Origin: Paraburkholderia terricola
GTDB taxonomy: Bacteria > Pseudomonadota > Gammaproteobacteria > Burkholderiales > Burkholderiaceae
DNA: 64,000 nucleotides
NCBI RefSeq assembly: GCF_900142195.1
Contig: NZ_FRAB01000012.1
Location: 62,001 to 126,000 of the forward strand
Direction: 5' to 3'
Part shown: piece after piece, positions 18,728-27,912 of the stretch
Layout: every line of letters starts with the position of its first letter
Numbering within the stretch: position 1 is the first letter of the stretch
Notes under the pieces: generated by a model
Told to the model about the DNA's origin: nothing
The model's database searches: none
What the model saw: the letters and a program-made list of their open reading frames with translations, nothing else
Position numbers and translations under genes: made by a program

Positions 18728-19441
18728 ATGTCTCCTTACATTGCGGAATTCATCGGCACGGCGCTGGTGGTGCTGCTCGGCGACGGCGCCGTCGCCAATG
18801 TGCTGCTCGCGCGCACCAAAGGCAAAGGCGCGGACCTGATCGTCATCGTGATGGGCTGGGCGATGGCCGTGTTCATCGCCGTCTACGTCACCGCGTCGTT
18901 TAGCGGGGCGCACCTGAATCCTGTCGTGACGGTGAGTCTCGCACTGGCCGGCAAGTTCGCCTGGGCCAAGGTGCCCGGCTACATCGCGGCGCAGATGCTC
19001 GGCGGCATGGCGGGCGCGCTGCTCGTGTGGGTCGCGTATCGCCAGCATTTCGCGAAAGAAGGCGATGCCGATGTGAAGCTCGGCGTGTTCTGCACGTCGC
19101 CGGCGATTCGCAGCGTGCCGCACAACCTGTTGACTGAAATGATCGCGACCTTCGTGCTGATTCTCGGCGTGCTGTATCTGGCTGCGCCCGAAGTGGGTCT
19201 CGGCGCGCTCGACGCGTTGCCGGTCGGCCTGCTGGTGCTCGGCATCGGCATCTCGCTCGGCGGCCCGACCGGCTATGCAATGAGCCCGGCGCGCGACTTG
19301 TCGCCGCGTCTGATGCACACGCTGCTGCCGATTCCCGGCAAGCGCGACAGCGACTGGCGTTATGCGTGGATTCCGGTGTTCGGTCCGCTGGTGGGCGGCG
19401 CGGTGGCAGCGGGGCTGTATTTGTACCTGCACACGCACTGA
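18728..19441 (+). CDS. glpF: Glycerol uptake facilitator (MIP family) with altered NPA motifs
   Basis: The product is 237 residues with six membrane segments plus two half-helices, the aquaglyceroporin layout. It lets glycerol diffuse across the inner membrane, trapped afterwards by GlpK. The two pore motifs differ from the canonical NPA: the first reads NPV (residues 64-66, AHLNPVVT) and the second SPA (residues 186-188, AMSPARD). The arginine of the selectivity filter after the second motif is kept. A ribosome binding site is poor (no clear GGAG), so translation may be coupled or weak. Position directly after glpK supports the function. Confidence 0.9.
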   Translation: MSPYIAEFIGTALVVLLGDGAVANVLLARTKGKGADLIVIVMGWAMAVFIAVYVTASFSGAHLNPVVTVSLALAGKFAWAKVPGYIAAQMLGGMAGALLVWVAYRQHFAKEGDADVKLGVFCTSPAIRSVPHNLLTEMIATFVLILGVLYLAAPEVGLGALDALPVGLLVLGIGISLGGPTGYAMSPARDLSPRLMHTLLPIPGKRDSDWRYAWIPVFGPLVGGAVAAGLYLYLHTH

Positions 19442-19632
19442 CCTTGCGGCCAGGCAATGCGGTTAAGAAGCGGTAGTTAAAGAGCGGGCACGAAGCCGCG
19501 GTCAAGAAGCGCGCGAACGCAAAGCAGCGGCGTCGCGCAGCCCGCGCCAAAGCACGTATCATGGCGCTTTTCAATCCGCGCCCGAGCTTGCTTTCGCCTG
19601 GCTCACGCGCTTTCCGCTTTCCGTTTCAAGGC

Positions 19633-20319
19633 ATGATCGACCACCTCATCTGTGACTGCGACGGCGTGCTCGTCGACAGCGAAATCATCGCCGACCGCGT
19701 GATGGTCGAAACGCTGACCGCCGCCTTCCCCGGTCTCGACTTCGAAGCGGTCGTCAAGACGGCCTTTGGCCAGCAAACCTCGCGCTTTCTCGAAGGCATC
19801 GAGAAGTCGTTCGATATCGTGCTGCCCGCGGACTTTCTCGCGACCGTCGAACATCAGGTCGAACTCGCGCTCGCCGCATCGCTCAGCCCGATCAACGGCG
19901 TGCGTGACGCATTGCAACGCGTCACGCTGCCGGCCGCGGTCGTGTCGAATAGCCGGATGGCGCGCGTGCATGCCTCGGTGCGGCGCGCGGGCTTGCAGCA
20001 GATTTTCGGCGAGCGGATCTTCAGCGCCGAACAGGTGGCGCGGCCCAAGCCTTATCCCGATGTCTATCGCTTCGCCGCGCAGACGCTGGGCGTGGATCCG
20101 TCGCGATGCATCGTCGTGGAAGACAGCGTGGCCGGTTTGAACGCGGCGCGCGCGGCGGGCATGAAGACGATCGCGTTCGTCGGCGCGAGCCATATTCCCG
20201 ACGGGTACGCGGACGCGCTGCGCAACATGGGCATGACGCGCATCATGAAGCACATGGATCAACTGCCCGCGCTGATCGAGGCGGGCGTGCGCGGCGAGTT
20301 CAAAGACGTGCAGTCGTAG
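19633..20319 (+). CDS. HAD-superfamily phosphatase, phosphoglycolate/beta-phosphoglucomutase-like
   Basis: The product is 228 residues. HAD motifs are in order: DCDGVLVDS (motif I nucleophile), VVSNSR (motif II), RPKPYPDVYRFAA (motif III lysine), and VVEDSVAGLNAARAAGM (motif IV). A helical cap is inserted after motif I, as in the YieH/GPH/PGMB subgroup. These enzymes hydrolyse or move phosphate on small sugar phosphates in the cytosol, and the substrate is not predictable. The ATG at 19633 was chosen because MIDHLICDCDG fits the family start. An ATG 72 bases upstream would add an atypical leader. Terminated by the hairpin at 20350. Confidence 0.88.
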   Translation: MIDHLICDCDGVLVDSEIIADRVMVETLTAAFPGLDFEAVVKTAFGQQTSRFLEGIEKSFDIVLPADFLATVEHQVELALAASLSPINGVRDALQRVTLPAAVVSNSRMARVHASVRRAGLQQIFGERIFSAEQVARPKPYPDVYRFAAQTLGVDPSRCIVVEDSVAGLNAARAAGMKTIAFVGASHIPDGYADALRNMGMTRIMKHMDQLPALIEAGVRGEFKDVQS

Positions 20320-20349
20320 CCGTTTCGCTTCGCGGCACGAGCCACAAAA

Positions 20350-20376
20350 AAGGCCGACTGCGCAACAGTCGGCCTT
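20350..20376. terminator. Bidirectional terminator between convergent genes
   Basis: AAGGCCGACTG pairs perfectly with CAGTCGGCCTT around a CGCAA loop. Six A precede it, giving a T run for minus-strand ribB. TGTCGTTT follows on the plus side for the HAD gene. Confidence 0.85.
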
Positions 20377-20424
20377 GTCGTTTGAGCGGCGTGCCGGATC
20401 ATCCGGCGCCGCACATGCCGCGCT

Positions 20425-21156
20425 TCAGGCTTCGGCCACGCATTCCCGCGCCGCCGCCAGCGCCTCGCGAAACGCCACCAGTTCGGCGATCGTCAGCATC
20501 GGCAGATCGTGTTGCCGTGCGAAGCGCTCGACGTCCGCGCCGCGCGTCATCGTGCCGTCCGCGTTCATCAGTTCGCACAGCACGCCGGCCGGCTTCCGAC
20601 CCGCGAGAATCGCCAGGTCGACCGTCCCCTCGGTGTGGCCGCGACGCGCGAGCACGCCGCCGGGCATCGCCCGCAACGGGAACACGTGGCCCGGCCGCAC
20701 GATGTCGGCGGGCTTCGCCGTATCGGCGATCGCGGCGCGAATCGTCGTCACGCGATCAAGCGCGGATACGCCGGTGGTCACGCCGTCGCGCGCCTCGATC
20801 GACACGGTGAACGCGGTGCCGTGACGGCTTTCGTTGTTGACGGCCATCGGCGGCAGTTCGAGCGCGCGGATCTTCTCGTCGGGCAGGCACAGGCAGACGA
20901 TGCCGCTGCATTCGCGGATCAGCAGCGCCATGGTTTCGACGGAAAGACGCTCGGCGGACACGATCAGATCGGCTTCGTTCTCGCGGTCGTGGTCGTCCTG
21001 CAGGACGACGGCGCGGCCATCGCGCATGGCTTGCAAGGCGGCGGCGATGCGCGGCGGAACGGCTTCGGTGGCGAGCAGCGGGAGATCGAGGAATGCATCG
21101 GGTGCAATCGTCGACGGTGCGGGAAAAGCAGCAAAAGACATGGTTGAAACGCTCAT
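20425..21156 (-). CDS. ribB: 3,4-dihydroxy-2-butanone 4-phosphate synthase
   Basis: The product is 243 residues. It converts ribulose 5-phosphate to the four-carbon unit of riboflavin plus formate. The RibB signatures are clear: [16 protein letters not shown] with the acidic metal site, CSGIVCL, the [13 protein letters not shown] segment, and [11 protein letters not shown]. There is no C-terminal GTP cyclohydrolase II domain, so this is stand-alone RibB and not the RibBA fusion. The start at 21156 is the longest ATG, and a second ATG lies 15 bases downstream. Neither has a strong ribosome binding site, which is normal for a gene under an FMN riboswitch. The aptamer ends about 137 bases upstream. 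Confidence 0.95.
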   Translation of the reverse strand: MSVSTMSFAAFPAPSTIAPDAFLDLPLLATEAVPPRIAAALQAMRDGRAVVLQDDHDRENEADLIVSAERLSVETMALLIRECSGIVCLCLPDEKIRALELPPMAVNNESRHGTAFTVSIEARDGVTTGVSALDRVTTIRAAIADTAKPADIVRPGHVFPLRAMPGGVLARRGHTEGTVDLAILAGRKPAGVLCELMNADGTMTRGADVERFARQHDLPMLTIAELVAFREALAAARECVAEA

Positions 21157-21293
21157 CGCAAAAGTTGGGCGAGAAACGTTTCAGGGCATTGCAAACAGAC
21201 AAGGACGCGCCGTTGAACGCCGCCCGAAGCGCCGTTCACGCACCGCTCGAATGACTCGCGGCGCCACGGAAAACGTAGATGACTATCTGCACA

Positions 21294-21470
21294 TCTTCTT
21301 CCATCCGGACTCTGACCGTCGGCTCTGGCTTCGCACCAGATCTGCTGACCCCGCTACGGCTTTCGATACGCTGAGAACCTGAACGACGCGGGCGCTCGCG
21401 GGCTCGCCGGCTCACGCTTTCGCGCTGCCGGCATACCGCCGGTGGGGAATTTCGCCCCGCCCTGAAGACG
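21294..21470 (-). promoter_or_regulatory. FMN riboswitch (RFN element) controlling ribB
   Basis: Read on the minus strand, the RFN signature blocks appear in order: TTCAGGGCGGGG, AATTCCCCACCGGCGGTA, GAGCCCGCGAGCG, GGTCAGCAGATCTGGTG, AGCCAGAGCCGACGGT, and AGTCCGGATGGAAGA. This is the six-helix junction that binds FMN. Position directly upstream of ribB gives feedback control of riboflavin synthesis. No T run or standard terminator is visible between aptamer and gene, so control is probably at translation initiation. Confidence 0.96.
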
Positions 21471-21600
21471 CACTGATTGCCGGAATCGACCGGCTGGCAA
21501 AGCATACAGCAGTCGCGCCCGGCTCGCAGCGCAACCCTACTGGACAGACGGGCATCGCCAGGGCAGCGCCGCGGCGCCCGCGTCCGCCCACACCATTCCA

Positions 21601-22290
21601 TCAAACCGGCGCGGCCTCGCGCGTCGTCTCGTGCGGCGCGGGCACGTCCCAACGCGGCGGCGTCTCCGCCTTCAGCGTGACGCGAAACGCGCGCGCTTCC
21701 GTGTCGCCGGGATTGCGCAGGCTATGCGGCTGATCGGCGTCGAACACGATCGCGTCACCCGTGGCGAGCAACTGGCGTTGATCGTGCACGCTGACTTCCA
21801 GCGTGCCTTCGCTCACCACCAGATTCACCGTCGTGCCCGGCGCGCGGCGCGTGCCGGCTTCGGTGTGCAACGGCGCGATGCGCAACTCGTGAAACTCGGC
21901 GGCGGTCGGTTCGGCGTCGGGATAGAGCGGCCGCGCCGAATAGCGCCCGTTCGAGCTGACCACGCGCGACGAGCGCTCCGCCGGCAGATGCTCGAAGCCG
22001 TTCGTCGCATGCCGCCGCAAGAACGCCGCCACCGACACCTTCAGCGCCGCCGCCACCTTGCACAGCACCTTGATGGACGGCACGCTGCGCGCCGATTCGA
22101 TCTGCGCGAGCATCGCGCGCGACACGCCGGAAGCGCGAGCCAATGCGTCGAGCGAGAGTTGCCGCTCGGCGCGCAAACGCGCGAGATTCACGCCGACCAG
22201 ATGCTCCAGTGCATCGAAGGGTTCGGATGCACGCGGCGACGTGCCGGGGTCGGCGGCGGGATCGCGAACCAGCGCAAGCGGGGAATGCAT
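21601..22290 (-). CDS. XRE-family regulator with C-terminal cupin domain
   Basis: The product is 229 residues. An XRE helix-turn-helix covers about 28-85 (LARLRAERQLSLDALARASGVSRAMLAQIESARSVP, shown in part as SGVSRAMLAQIE). A cupin-2 sensor domain covers about 130-215, with GDAIVFDADQPHSLRNPGD as its second motif. The family often controls small-molecule catabolism or transport, with the cupin binding a ligand. A strong ribosome binding site (GGAGG) precedes the ATG at 22288-22290. It stands alone on the minus strand, downstream of the MFS gene and 187 bases apart. Control of that transporter is possible but unproven. Confidence 0.88.
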   Translation of the reverse strand: MHSPLALVRDPAADPGTSPRASEPFDALEHLVGVNLARLRAERQLSLDALARASGVSRAMLAQIESARSVPSIKVLCKVAAALKVSVAAFLRRHATNGFEHLPAERSSRVVSSNGRYSARPLYPDAEPTAAEFHELRIAPLHTEAGTRRAPGTTVNLVVSEGTLEVSVHDQRQLLATGDAIVFDADQPHSLRNPGDTEARAFRVTLKAETPPRWDVPAPHETTREAAPV

Positions 22291-22476
22291 GATTGCCTCC
22301 TGTAGCGCCGCCGGACGGCGGGCAAGCGGTTAGTGGAAGCAAGATAGCATCGGGTCCCGCCGCGCCCAACGAAGTTATCTTCACACTGTTATCAGCATTG
22401 CGGAGGACGCTTCCCGCAAAGCTTGTGCGAATTCTTTATATGGGCCGAGCGCCGCGACTGAGCGGCGCACGCGCGG

Positions 22477-23643
22477 TCAAGCCCGCTGCGTCACCACCGC
22501 TTCCGGCGAATCCATGCGCGCGGCGAACCACGTCAGCAGCAACGCGGCGACGCTCACCGCCGCCGCGACCCACGGCAACGTATCGAGCGAATGGCCGTGA
22601 TCGATCACCAAACCGCCTAGCCACGCGCCGCCCGCATTGCCCACATTGAACGCGCCGATGTTCAGCGTCGAGGCCAGATTCGGCGCGGCAGCCGCTTTTT
22701 CGACCACGCGCATCTGCAGCGGCGGCACCGTCGCGAATGCCGCGATGCCCCACACGAAGATCGTGATCGCCGCGGCCACCTGCGAATGGCTGGTGCGCGC
22801 AAAGATCGCCATCACCACCGCGAGCGCGACCAGAATGCCCATCAGCGAAGGCATCAGCGCGCGGTCCGCGAGCTTGCCGCCCACCGTATTGCCGATCGTG
22901 AGGCCCACGCCGAACAGCACCAGAATCAACGTGACGCCGCGCGGCGAGAAGCCGCTCACCTGTTCGAGAATCGGCGCGATATAGGTGAACACCACGAACA
23001 CGCCGCCGAAGCCGAGCACCGTCATCGCGAGCGCGGTCCAGACTTGCGGGTCTTTCAGCACGCGCACTTCATGACCGAGACCGAGCGGCCCGGCATCGTG
23101 ACGATTCGGCACCAGCGCCGTGACGCCCGCGAGCGACAGCACGCCCAATGCGCTGACGATCCAGAACGCCGCGCGCCAGCCGAATTGCTGGCCGATGAAC
23201 GTGCCGAACGGCACGCCCAGCACATTCGCCAGCGTCAGGCCGGTGAACATCAGCGCAATCGCGCTCGCGCGCTTCTCGGCGGGCACGAGCGAAGCCGCGA
23301 CCACCGCGCCGATGCCGAAGAACGAGCCGTGCGCGAACGACGTCACCACGCGCGCGATCATCAGCACCGAATAGCTGGACGCGATCGCGCACAGCGTATT
23401 GCCGACGATGAACACGCCCATCAGCAACTGCAACGCCAGCTTGCGCGGCATCTTGCTGGTGAGCACCGCGAGCAGCGGCGCGCCGACCGCGACGCCCAGC
23501 GCGTAGCCGCTCACGAGCAAGCCGGCCGATGGAATCGACACGGCCAGGTCGTGCGCGACCTCGGGCAACAACCCCATGATCACGAATTCGGTCGTACCGA
23601 TCGCGAATGCGCTGATGGCCAGCGCGAGCAATGGAATGGGCAT
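22477..23643 (-). CDS. MFS transporter of the AraJ/YdhP-type DHA1 group
   Basis: The product is 388 residues with twelve predicted membrane segments. It begins with AISAFAIGTTEFVIMGLLPEVA, the hallmark of the AraJ/YdhP/NepI-like drug:H+ antiporter group. Further support comes from SKMPRKLAL in the loop between helices 2 and 3 and the GVPFGTFIGQ segment. Such proteins export sugars, purine nucleosides or drugs, and the substrate here is unknown. The ATG at 23641-23643 follows GGAG at a good distance. The VOC protein gene ends four bases upstream, so the two are one operon controlled from the divergent LysR promoter region. Confidence 0.9.
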   Translation of the reverse strand: MPIPLLALAISAFAIGTTEFVIMGLLPEVAHDLAVSIPSAGLLVSGYALGVAVGAPLLAVLTSKMPRKLALQLLMGVFIVGNTLCAIASSYSVLMIARVVTSFAHGSFFGIGAVVAASLVPAEKRASAIALMFTGLTLANVLGVPFGTFIGQQFGWRAAFWIVSALGVLSLAGVTALVPNRHDAGPLGLGHEVRVLKDPQVWTALAMTVLGFGGVFVVFTYIAPILEQVSGFSPRGVTLILVLFGVGLTIGNTVGGKLADRALMPSLMGILVALAVVMAIFARTSHSQVAAAITIFVWGIAAFATVPPLQMRVVEKAAAAPNLASTLNIGAFNVGNAGGAWLGGLVIDHGHSLDTLPWVAAAVSVAALLLTWFAARMDSPEAVVTQRA

Positions 23644-23647
23644 GCTT

Positions 23648-24067
23648 CTACTCCAGGTTCTCAAGTTGAGCGTGATCGCCGTGGCGCAGCGCGGTCACGA
23701 ATTCGATGACGACGCCCGGCGCGAGCGCGACGAACAGTTGCAGTTCGGCGGGTTGCGCGCGCATCCGAGGCACTCGCGCGAGCCGATAGTCCACGCCGGC
23801 CGCATGCAAACGGTCGAGCAGCGCCTGCCATTCGGCGGCGCCCTCCAGCCGGAATGCGATGTGGTCGATGCGCGGCGTCGAACGTCCCGCTTGCCCGGGC
23901 GCCGTCGCCTCGATCAGATGGATGACCGGGCGACCATTCGCGTACAGCCAATGGCCATCGATCGAAAACGGCGGACGCGCGCCGTCCGCCAGCCCGACGA
24001 CGCCGACGAAAAAACGTCGGACGGCGTCGGGTTCGGCGGTGACGATCGTCGCGTGATCGAGTTGCAT
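23648..24067 (-). CDS. VOC-superfamily (glyoxalase/dioxygenase-like) protein
   Basis: The product is 139 residues, one VOC module pair. It starts MQLDHATIVTAEPDAVRRFF and ends with the typical GVVIEFVTAL strand. Candidate metal ligands are the histidine of QLDHA, the histidine of RIDHIAF and the glutamate of VIEF. The family includes glyoxalases, extradiol dioxygenases and antibiotic-resistance proteins, so function cannot be fixed. It precedes the MFS gene by four bases and is divergent from a LysR regulator, with a 9+9 inverted repeat in the gap. A detoxification or resistance pair is a reasonable inference. Confidence 0.82.
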   Translation of the reverse strand: MQLDHATIVTAEPDAVRRFFVGVVGLADGARPPFSIDGHWLYANGRPVIHLIEATAPGQAGRSTPRIDHIAFRLEGAAEWQALLDRLHAAGVDYRLARVPRMRAQPAELQLFVALAPGVVIEFVTALRHGDHAQLENLE

Positions 24068-24128
24068 GGCGTGAGCGGCTGGCCGCACCAGGGTTTTCGA
24101 GGACTGGATTGTCGCCGCCACGCGTGGT

Positions 24129-24164
24129 TTTGATAATTGGCGTAGCATTTGAAGCATTATCAAA
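24129..24164. promoter_or_regulatory. Inverted repeat in the VOC-LysR divergent gap, probable LysR site
   Basis: TTTGATAAT at 24129-24137 and ATTATCAAA at 24156-24164 are perfect complements 18 bases apart. They are AT-rich and lie just upstream of the LysR start and 62 bases from the VOC start. This is the usual place for a LysR regulator to control itself and its divergent target. Confidence 0.65.
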
Positions 24165-24181
24165 TCCAAATTGAAAGTCGG

Positions 24182-25171
24182 ATGACGATGGATAACCTCG
24201 GTGATATCCGCCTCTTCGTGGAAGCCGCGCAGCAGGGCAGCCTGTCGGCGGCGGGCCGCAAGCTGGGTTTGACGCCCGCCGCGGCGAGCGCACGCCTCGC
24301 CAAGCTGGAAGCCGGCCTGAAAGCCCGGCTCTTCGAGCGCACCACCCGGCAACTCAGGCTCACCGACGAAGGCCGCCTGTACCTGAACTGCTGCCGCCAG
24401 GCGCTGCAATCGCTCGACGACGCCGAAGCCGCGCTGCAAGCGGGCCAGGGCGTGGTGCGCGGCAAGGTGCGCATCTCCGCGACGTCCGACTTCGGCCGCA
24501 ATCTGCTGATGCATTGGCTGGACGAGTTCAACGCGCTCTACCCGGAAGTGACCTTCGCGCTCACGCTGTCGGACTCGCTGTCGAATCTGGTGCAGGAGGA
24601 CATCGACCTGGCGATCCGCTTCGGCGTGCCGCAGGACAGTTCGCTCGTCGCGCGCAAGCTGGCGCCGAACCGGCGCGTGCTGTGCGCATCGCCCGACTAC
24701 ATCGCGCGCAAGGGCGAACCCAGGGATCCGCACGACCTCGCGAATTTCGACTGCATCGTGCTCGGCACCGCGTCCGGCCCGGTCAACGAATGGCGCTTCA
24801 CCCGCGGCGATGAAGTACAGAGCTACACGGTGCCGCTCGAAACGGCCCGCGAGACGAACGACGGCGCGGTCGCCCGCGAATGGGCGCTGCGCGGCTACGG
24901 CATCGCGATCAAGTCGATGTGGGACGTGGAAGCGGATCTGCGCACCGACGGCCTGAAAACCCTGCTGCCGGAGTGGCGCTATCCCGATGCGCCGCTGCAC
25001 GCGCTCTACCATCGCAACCGCTTCATGGCGCCGCGCGTGCGCGCGCTGCTGGATTTCTTGAGCGAGCGCTTCGCGCAGGTGTCGGACGAACTGGAAGGCT
25101 TGCTGGGCCTGCCGCCGGAGCGGCCGCGCGCGAACGGAGCGCCCGAAACCCCATCCGATGAAGGGCTATAA
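24182..25171 (+). CDS. LysR-family transcriptional regulator
   Basis: The product is 329 residues. The N-terminal winged helix (about 5-65) reads IRLFVEAAQQGSLSAAGRKLGLTPAAASARLAKLE. The substrate-binding domain starts near residue 92 (GKVRISATSDFGRNLL) and contains EDIDLAIRFG. This is the CrgA/YafC-like subgroup often linked to aromatic or quinone stress. The ATG at 24182 was chosen, and the ATG two codons later is equally possible. It is divergent from the VOC-MFS operon with an inverted repeat between them, so it is the likely regulator of that pair. The miaB promoter seems to overlap the 3' end of this gene. Confidence 0.88.
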   Translation: MTMDNLGDIRLFVEAAQQGSLSAAGRKLGLTPAAASARLAKLEAGLKARLFERTTRQLRLTDEGRLYLNCCRQALQSLDDAEAALQAGQGVVRGKVRISATSDFGRNLLMHWLDEFNALYPEVTFALTLSDSLSNLVQEDIDLAIRFGVPQDSSLVARKLAPNRRVLCASPDYIARKGEPRDPHDLANFDCIVLGTASGPVNEWRFTRGDEVQSYTVPLETARETNDGAVAREWALRGYGIAIKSMWDVEADLRTDGLKTLLPEWRYPDAPLHALYHRNRFMAPRVRALLDFLSERFAQVSDELEGLLGLPPERPRANGAPETPSDEGL

Positions 25172-25172
25172 T
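25167..25172 (+). promoter_or_regulatory. Candidate -10 element for the miaB operon
   Basis: TATAAT, a perfect -10 hexamer, overlaps the stop of the LysR gene and lies 128 bases before miaB. No clear -35 hexamer is seen 17 bases upstream. Confidence 0.4.
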
Positions 25173-25299
25173 ATTGAGCTACGCGGCAAACCTGCATTGA
25201 AAAGGCGGCAGCGCCGCTCCGCGGCCCGCCCGCATGTTTCGCCCCTCTTCACCTTTTAATTGACGCCCCCAGGTTAACCACTGCGACCGGCGAAATTCG

Positions 25300-26700
25300 A
25301 TGACCAAGAAAGTTTATGTAAAGACCTTTGGCTGCCAGATGAACGAGTACGACTCCGACAAGATGGTCGACGTACTCGGCGCGGCTGAAGGGCTCGTCAA
25401 GACCGACACGCCGGAAGACGCGGACGTCATTCTGTTCAACACCTGCTCGGTGCGCGAAAAAGCCCAGGAAAAAGTGTTCTCCGACCTGGGCCGCGTGCGC
25501 GAACTGAAAGAAGCGAATCCCAACCTGATCATCGGCGTGGGCGGCTGCGTGGCGAGCCAGGAAGGCGCGTCGATCGTGTCGCGCGCGCCGTATGTCGATC
25601 TGGTGTTCGGTCCGCAAACGCTGCACCGTCTGCCGCAAATGATCGACAAGCGCCGCGAAACCGGCCGCGCGCAAGTCGACATCTCGTTCCCCGAAATCGA
25701 AAAGTTCGACCATCTGCCGCCCGCGCGCGTGGAAGGTCCGAGCGCATTCGTGTCGATCATGGAAGGCTGCAGCAAGTATTGCAGCTACTGCGTCGTGCCG
25801 TACACGCGCGGCGAGGAAGTGTCGCGCCCGCTCGACGACGTGCTGACCGAGATCGCCGGTCTCGCCGATCAGGGCGTGCGCGAAGTCACGCTGCTCGGCC
25901 AGAACGTGAACGCTTATCGCGGCGCGCTCACGTTGGGCGCCGCCGAAATCGCCGACTTCGCGACGCTGATCGAATACGTCGCAGAGATTCCGGGCATCGA
26001 ACGGATTCGCTACACCACGTCGCATCCGAAGGAATTCACGCAGCGCCTGATCGACGCCTACGCAAAGGTGCCGAAGCTCGTCAGCCACCTGCATCTGCCG
26101 GTGCAGCACGGCTCCGATCGCATTCTGATGGCGATGAAGCGCGGCTACACGGTGCTCGAATACAAGTCGGTGATCCGCAAGCTGCGCGCGATCCGCCCCG
26201 ACCTGTCGCTGTCCACGGACATGATCGTCGGCTTTCCCGGCGAGACGGAAGAAGACTTCGACAAGATGATGGCGCTGGTGCACGAGATGAAGTACGACAC
26301 CAGTTTCTCGTTCATCTATAGCCCGCGACCGGGCACACCCGCCGCGAATCTGCACGACGACACGCCGCGCGAGGTGAAGCTCAAGCGCCTGCAACATTTG
26401 CAGGCTACGATCGAACAGAACGTGCAGCGCATCAGCGATTCGATGGTCGGCAAGATCGAGCGCATTCTGGTCGAGCGCCCGGCGCGCAAGGACCCGAACG
26501 AACTCGCTGGCCGCACGGAGAACAACCGTGTGGTGAACTTCCCCGCGCCGCTGGCTTCGCACGCGCGGCTGATCGGCCAGATGGTCGACGTGAAGATCGT
26601 CCACGCGTACCCGCATTCGCTGCGCGGCGAACTCGTGCTGGTGCACGACGACGTTCGTCCCGAAGCAAGCGCCCTTGCGGCAGCGGCCACCACTCACTGA
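25300..26700 (+). CDS. miaB: tRNA-2-methylthio-N6-dimethylallyladenosine synthase
   Basis: The product is 466 residues. It adds the methylthio group to i6A37 of tRNAs reading UNN codons, using radical SAM chemistry. The N-terminal UPF0004 domain carries the auxiliary cluster cysteines C12, C49 and C83. The radical SAM CxxxCxxC is at C157, C161 and C164 (GCSKYCSYC). A C-terminal TRAM domain (about 385-450) binds tRNA. The ATG at 25300 begins the standard [15 protein letters not shown]. It heads the conserved block miaB-phoH-ybeY-corC-lnt, 45 bases before the PhoH gene. Confidence 0.97.
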   Translation: MTKKVYVKTFGCQMNEYDSDKMVDVLGAAEGLVKTDTPEDADVILFNTCSVREKAQEKVFSDLGRVRELKEANPNLIIGVGGCVASQEGASIVSRAPYVDLVFGPQTLHRLPQMIDKRRETGRAQVDISFPEIEKFDHLPPARVEGPSAFVSIMEGCSKYCSYCVVPYTRGEEVSRPLDDVLTEIAGLADQGVREVTLLGQNVNAYRGALTLGAAEIADFATLIEYVAEIPGIERIRYTTSHPKEFTQRLIDAYAKVPKLVSHLHLPVQHGSDRILMAMKRGYTVLEYKSVIRKLRAIRPDLSLSTDMIVGFPGETEEDFDKMMALVHEMKYDTSFSFIYSPRPGTPAANLHDDTPREVKLKRLQHLQATIEQNVQRISDSMVGKIERILVERPARKDPNELAGRTENNRVVNFPAPLASHARLIGQMVDVKIVHAYPHSLRGELVLVHDDVRPEASALAAAATTH

Positions 26701-26745
26701 GCGACGCGCGCCAGCGTCACGAACCGACAGGATCGATCCTCCGCC

Positions 26746-27825
26746 TTGAAGACCACTCAGCAGCATCTGGAATTCACCGCACCGCGCGACGACAACGCGC
26801 GGCTCGCCAACCTCTGCGGCCCGCTCGACGAAAATCTGCGGCAGATCGAGCAGGCGCTCGACGTGACGCTGCAACGCCGTGGCCACCGCATCACGATCCG
26901 CGGGCGCGGCGCGAAACTCGCGCTCACCGCGCTCGAAAACTTCTACAACAACGCGCGCGAGCCGCTGTCGGTCGACGACATCCAGCTCGCGCTCGTCGAA
27001 GTGCGCCACCCGGCGCGGCATCGCACGAACGGCAACGGCAACGGCCATGGCGATGCGGCGGTCGATCCGCGCTTTCCCGGCAATCCCGATCATCCGTTCG
27101 ACGAACCCGCCGACAACGGCGAGGACGACCTCGAAGAGTTGGGCCCGAAGCTGTACACGCGGCGCGCCGATCTGCGCGGCCGCACGCCGGCGCAACGCGA
27201 CTATCTGAAGCAGATCATCTCGCACGACGTGACCTTCGGCGTCGGTCCGGCGGGCACGGGCAAGACCTATCTGGCGGTGGCTTGCGCAGTGGACGCGCTG
27301 GAGCGCGATCAGGTCAAGCGCATCGTGCTGACGCGGCCGGCTGTCGAAGCCGGCGAGCGTCTCGGCTTCCTGCCGGGCGATCTGGCGCAGAAGGTCGATC
27401 CGTATCTGCGCCCGCTCTACGACGCGCTGTACGACCTGCTCGGCTTCGACAAGACCGCGAAGATGTTCGAGCGGCAGATGATCGAAATCGCGCCGCTCGC
27501 ATACATGCGCGGGCGCACGCTGAATCATGCGTTCATCATTCTCGACGAGGCGCAGAACACCACGCCCGAACAGATGAAGATGTTCCTCACGCGCATCGGC
27601 TTCGGCTCGAAGGCGGTGGTCACGGGCGACACGACCCAGGTCGACTTGCCGCGCGGCGCGAAGAGCGGGCTGATCGAAGCGCAGCAGGTGCTGTCGGATG
27701 TGCGCGGCATTGCGCTCACGCGCTTCACCAGTGCGGACGTGGTGCGGCATCCGCTGGTCGCGCGAATTGTGGAGGCGTACGATGCGCATTCGCAGAAAAC
27801 GGCCAATCCGGCGGATTCGCGCTGA
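26746..27825 (+). CDS. ybeZ: PhoH-like (YbeZ) ATPase
   Basis: The product is 359 residues. An N-terminal region with a [15 protein letters not shown] segment is followed by the PhoH ATPase domain: Walker A GPAGTGKT at 167-174 and Walker [12 protein letters not shown]. An insertion of about 35 residues between them (near 92-128) is rich in Gly, Asn and Asp and probably flexible. PhoH-like proteins partner YbeY in ribosome and RNA quality control. The only plausible start is the TTG at 26746, which is unusual. Upstream codons offer no ATG with a family-like start. It sits between miaB and ybeY as in most proteobacteria. Confidence 0.9.
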   Translation: MKTTQQHLEFTAPRDDNARLANLCGPLDENLRQIEQALDVTLQRRGHRITIRGRGAKLALTALENFYNNAREPLSVDDIQLALVEVRHPARHRTNGNGNGHGDAAVDPRFPGNPDHPFDEPADNGEDDLEELGPKLYTRRADLRGRTPAQRDYLKQIISHDVTFGVGPAGTGKTYLAVACAVDALERDQVKRIVLTRPAVEAGERLGFLPGDLAQKVDPYLRPLYDALYDLLGFDKTAKMFERQMIEIAPLAYMRGRTLNHAFIILDEAQNTTPEQMKMFLTRIGFGSKAVVTGDTTQVDLPRGAKSGLIEAQQVLSDVRGIALTRFTSADVVRHPLVARIVEAYDAHSQKTANPADSR

Positions 27826-27912
27826 GCCGCGCCCATTTGCGTCGAGCCGCGCCGAATGCCACGGCATAGGCCGCGGAAAACAAAGCAACAAGAGCAACAA
27901 AATCCATCACGC

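Noticed and set aside
26728-26737. GGATCGATCC palindrome just before the phoH-like gene
   Set aside because: A 10-base GC-balanced palindrome of this kind is frequent by chance, and it lies inside an operon gap with no sign of a promoter.
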